Positions 43,701 to 49,700 of a DNA stretch of 64,000 nt are shown here, piece after piece. The notes below the pieces were generated by a model, which was given only the letters and a program-made list of their open reading frames with translations, was not told the DNA's origin and did no database searches. Position 1 is the first letter of the stretch. Each line of letters opens with the position of its first letter. This stretch comes from Branchiostoma belcheri (Eukaryota > Chordata > Leptocardii > Amphioxiformes > Branchiostomatidae). The stretch covers positions 1,064,390 to 1,128,389 of the forward strand of contig NW_017802514.1 of the NCBI RefSeq assembly GCF_001625305.1, given 5' to 3'. Made by a program: the position numbers and the translations under genes.

Positions 43701-46700
43701 GGGGAGAAATTCTGGTTGGCGCAAAGTTTGTATGGGACAGAATCACAAATACGTGATGGAATAATATCTTGTAAATACTGTGGTGCAAGACCATTTAAAA
43801 TTTTCCGGAATTGGATCAGTTTATGTTTTTGCCTTCTGTCAGTCAAAGTTAAAGTTCATGGTGGGCACAGGGAGTGCACTTCTGACTGAAAATCTGTAAA
43901 TTTTTGGCAGTGTGATGATTTTGAAGAGGTGTGGTCACTGTGAAAACTGCAAAGGTTGATTATGATAAAAAAATCAAGTACAGTGTATGAGATGTTTGAA
44001 ACCCTTTCAAAGACTACTCGCTGGTAATAATGACTGAGAGAATGAGCCATAACCAAATGCTAAGTGCAAAGACAGTTAAGGCAGTCAAATTAAAAAGTCA
44101 CTACAATTAAATTCTAAGTACTTGCAAACTACAACAAGTTGTCATGTTAAGAAGTCCCATTCTTTCATTTCTTTAAATAACTGAGTGGGTTTGATAATTG
44201 TTTGTCTTTGCGAAAAGAAAGTTTAGAAAATTCAGTGTGTAATTGCCAAACAAATGATTAGCCTGATTATGTGGTATACCTAAATTTGTACTATTAGGCA
44301 TCCACTTATTTTGTTACTTAGTACATGGCATTGCAATGACATAAACAATGCATTACTTAGTACATTTATATGTTGTCATAATATGAAACTTGTAAAACAT
44401 GGCATTTGCATGATCAGATGTTGAACTGAATCAGCTTAGCTGTCAATAATTTCCAGGTGTCGGATAATCAGATGTCAGTTTAGATCCACTTGTATTTCAT
44501 CCTACAGAATCAGTATTGAGCATCTAGTTTTAAAAGCTTGTTGCCTATCAATAATTGATTTTCATGAATTTTTGATTGATTAGATGAGGTCATTACATTT
44601 ACAGAATTGGGTCATGATTATTTCCACTTCATAAACACAACAAATTTTTATTGATAGTCAATTTGATGCATCTTTTGAAGTCATTCAATTTTGATTGAAT
44701 GGGTCAAGAATGAAAATTAAAGTTAGCAAATGTTACACCTACATTTAGAATTATTGGTGGAAATTGCGATTTTTTACTCTTTTCTACAGGGCAAACTCTG
44801 AAATATTAATATGCTCTCAGTATGCATGGGTTTGGCATATTTTTGATGATTCTTTTTAGGTGTTTTTATAGTACCTTCAGTTCTTTTTTGTCCTGGTATC
44901 TTTTCTTTTCCAGCCAAAATGATGGAGGGTACACACAATTTAAATTAAATCTGTAATTCAGTAGTTCCATGACCTTGTGCCCATACCTGGACACATTGAC
45001 TTAAAGTGTACAATGTATGTAAAAGTACTAATTTACATTTCCAGCTTACTCTGTTCCCAAGGCCATCCTGCAAATGAACATATCAGTCTAGTACATGTAC
45101 GTGTATGTAAATCACTAATTTCAGGACAGATTTAGGTGTTTACATTTCCAAGTCTAGTTGATCCACTGCGTGTGTGAGCCATAATAGATCTGGCCATTAT
45201 GGCTAGTGGGCAGTTTTGCGAATCTTTGCTTTCAAAACTGCAAACGTTATGGTCTGACTAACAGCTAAGCGCTCTGTGTAACGGCTAACTATGTCATTAC
45301 CAGATAGATGTTGCATTTTTAGTGTTGCTGTTAACATAATTCTTATCAGACGTTGAGATGCTAAGGCTGTTTTGGGTGCTGTTCAACTCAAACGAAGATA
45401 CCGTGAGTGTACTGAGATCATGCAGAGATCAGATGTGACAGGTCTTTCCATCTATTATGAAGCTGATATTGATCAGAGGGTCGCTATGCTGGCTCATTAA
45501 TACTGATTCACAAAGATACAGGTGCAACAGGAATAATTCATTAGAGACTTGTTTAAAAAAACTGCTTATCAGCATAAATTCAGATATGAGACAGATTACC
45601 AAGTTCGTTTTTTTAATAAAAAGTTGGCCGTATTGGAGATGGTTGGAGGAGCATGTAGACAAAAATAGTACTGTGTATTGTCTCTTTATGAATAAAATAC
45701 ATAGCCGTAGATGGCAATAATTCCACTTAACAAAAACCCTGAGTTTGTTTCCAAAGTGTTTACAGGGTTATGTAAACCTTAAGAGTACACACGACAAAAA
45801 GATAACCTCGGAACAGTGCATCAAATTATCAGTCTTTCTGATAATGCCAACATAAAACATGTCAAACCGTGGACTCAAGCATTTTCTGCCTTTCAACAAC
45901 TATACACTCATAAATCTTTGAAAAACATGTGAAAAGAGCTGAGCTCTAAACCAATGCACAGCACTGTGACTTACAAAGCAATAATCTAGCAGCCAGTTTG
46001 CACAGAGACAAAGGTATTTACTTTCTGGCAGCGTTTGATTTGGGGCTATTAGGCCATCTGTTCTGCCAGATAAGAAACATACAAACATGTTACTCTGTGA
46101 TCCTGGGAAATGTCAGCAAAGCTTAAAAATCAAGAAATCAACTATTCTAGAACGTGGCTTGACTGCCACAGCTTCTCATATTACAAAAACGCTTTTCTAG
46201 CTGATTGAAAGGACTTGGTAGGGCTCGCAGTATGGTTTAAGTTTCATATTCGCAAATAACTTGCTAACTGACACACCAATATCAATAACACTTTATGATT
46301 TTCTTTTTTCAGCCATTAAGCCCCAGCATTGAACTGCACCTGACAATAATTTACGTAATTTTTTTTTATTGACAATTGAAGGAGAGTAGGGAAATCTTAA
46401 TGGATGTTAGTCTCAGAGTAAAAACAACTTAACTTGCTCATACTCATAGGAAAAATATTTATTGTTTACATTCTTATAGTAGTAACATACAGAGTCTAAA
46501 CAAAGGTTAAGAGTAGTCTGTCTTTTGGCCAGAATGTTATGGCTGAAATGAAACGGCTGGATTGATTGTACAGTGAACATGAATTTTTTTAAATTTTTTC
46601 AGCACCTTTCTTAAGCTTCTTCATCTGTAGAAAATTTTCTATCATGGTAACATATGTTTGCACGTATTGATATAACACTTGATCTGAACCAATGACAAAC

Positions 46701-49700
46701 ATAGCAACCAAAATATGAGATGTGTACACTGGTTTTAAATATGACAGGAAGTTTAATCCAAATTTTTCCTGCCAGTGGCACTAATCTAGCAACAGCTGAA
46801 TGATTTCCCATGTAGAAAAAAATTATGACAAATGAATGATAAAAGCAGCCATTGTTAGATGATTTCAGATAGTCTTGAAAATACAAGACTGTATACTTTG
46901 GCATACATGTATGTTTCATAATATAACTGCCAATTCTGTATAGAAAACAAATATATATCTGTATAAAAACTGCTTCATGAAGATTCAAATACAGCAACAT
47001 ACAAAGGACTTCAACCTCTTGATTTTCATATTTTTATGTCAAGAATTGCAATCAATTTCAAGACACCGATTAAAACCTACAGATTTTGTAAAATTAATAT
47101 TTCAGCTCTGCCTGCCCTGAAGCACTGTCAACAGTCCCCATCAAGGATATACTTCCTTATTATTGGGATTATTTATTGACATGCGTTTATCACAGAAAGT
47201 CTGAATGGTCGTAATTTCAGATGTCAGACCGCCTCAAAAGGATGAGATCTTATCTGGATATTGACTGTACGCAGAGTGCTCTCCAATCTTTCCCACAGGA
47301 CATGCTATGGCAGATTAAAATGTACATGTAGGCCTCTATGTAGGGTGAAATATTAAAGATTGAATCTTTTATACATCGCTGAATGTTAGACAACCAGGTA
47401 GAACATTATGTAACGCAAAATAAATCAAGCAACTAGATACATTCCCAGACATTTCAGATAGCATTTACTATCTTTTATCAGTGAGAAATAAAGTTCATTC
47501 ACTATGAAAGATTATGATTGTAGCCTACATGATTGTAGATACCATCTGAAATGACTGACTCTTAGGGAATTTTTTCGGTTGATTCTTTTTGTACAATGCA
47601 TTATGTAACATGGAATCTTGTAGAATCATAAGTCTTCAAGTTGTTTCGTTCCATTCTGGTTTAGTACAAAATCAGGTACATTTTTGTAGTCCCATAGCCT
47701 TTTTGAGGCCGCAGGGCAATGGGTTGTTAATCTACTATGTCTTCATTTAGTGCTATCTCCTAAAGCCTGGCTTTAGTAGTAAAACACATATAATGCACGT
47801 AAATATGAGTGCCATTCACTGGAATGTAAACTGATGCATACATGTAATTCTATCATTCAAACCTGGCTGTATTTGAAGATCATGCCTGTAAATTGCATGT
47901 CTCAAATTTCATCCCTGTGGCCCTATTGAGACTTAACAATACATGCCATACAATTATCCTCAAGGCAATCGAGTAACAAGAAAAGTTAAGTACTCATATG
48001 CCCGGCACCGTCCAATCTGAACTTCACTGCATGGATCAAGACTGGCCTTTAGATGAATGTCATCCGATATTGTGCAGCGGACTGACAAGCAATCTTGCCT
48101 AGAGCACTGTATATACCCAGAAAAACTCATTTCCTGCATTCTGCGAAGGCCTCAAGCTTGGCACTTAAGACTCACCGCATTGCCAATAGCAAAAAAAACA
48201 AAATCACCCTTGACTTACTTCCCTGGTCCCATATTGATCTCCAAATGATAACAAGTCACTCTAAGAAGTGCTCTGTAAAATATCTTAATGGCATTGCCCA
48301 TTAGTTGTTTCAAGCTAACTTAAACTTCTTGTTGGTGTGACTAAGGCCACAGCAAGTAATTTTAATGGATGACATCAGCACGCACATTAATTTCCCCCTG
48401 ATTTTGGAGAAAAAAAAGAAATTTTGTTGCCCTCTGGCAGTGGTCTACATGCTGAAAATGGGCAAATATGTCTGTTGCCATGCCGGAACGTGGATGTCAG
48501 ATAACTATGAAGAGATCGAGGACACAGGACAAGGCTTTGATTTATTGTTTTGTTTTTCACTTTGATGCAGTGATGCATTTCATTTTTTTATATTGTGATG
48601 TTCACTAAATCAAAACCATTTGTACAATGATTGAACTTTCATTTTTCAGTGACAAATAGATGCATTGTAGTATATGGCAGGAAACATAATATAGGTATCA
48701 TTTCTTGTTTAACAAGGCTTTTAATGTCAAACTTTTAAAATGTAGGAACCTTGTTTTTCCCCCTCTCACATTAGATTTGGAGTCTGCAGAGGATGTCATC
48801 CATAAAATTTACTTGCTCTGGCCTAACATGATACCAGTAAATCTTGACGTACAGTGATAGCAAAATGAACTGCAAGTTGTGAGGTGTTTGACTGATGTTT
48901 TCACTCAAGAGGCTGGTTGGTATGAATAATTCAACACTCTGCCAGTCCTGTAGCCATGTAAACACTACCCATGCCAGCCCAATGGCTCGAAATTCATTTT
49001 TTGGGAATAGGTGCACTGGTGCACCCAACCTACAAAAATAGCTGCACAAAAAAGGTTTTTGGGTACACCATATGAAACAAAACCTAATTACAGATCTTAC
49101 TGCTCCTCTTCTGAGCTTGAATGAGAAAAGGGAGCTTCAAAATCTTACAAATCAAGATTTTATTATTTTTCTGATACTTAGATACCAAGAATATCCTGTA
49201 TACTATATACATTCAACATGTACAAAAATACCAATAAAAATATGCACCCTCAGAAAAAAATTGCGTGCACAGCTCCCAATTTGGGTGCACTAAGGTGCAC
49301 ATGCACCCAGTATTTCGAGCCCTGCAGCCTATATATATATATCAAGCCTACTCCCAGGAATGTTTTTTCAGCAGGCTCTTTTGTCAAGTACGAATCCATT
49401 CACACCTAACTACCAAACCATTTCCAAAGTCACGGTCATTAATAAACACAGTCTCCCAGCAATCGTAATCAATAACTTTACAGAGGAAAAAGCATGAAGA
49501 ATGCAGCAATCGAAGTGAAGTTACCCTTCATGTCACACACTCAGCGAACCTGAAATGTTATGGTGTTTGACAGTCTGTGTGTTGTATAGACATACCAAAG
49601 GTTTGTGACCCAAAACAAAGGACCAAGGAGTCATTTAAAAGGCATTAAAACATCACTGATTCAGAAGTTACCGTGTGAAAAGATTCCCAGTGTCTTTTGT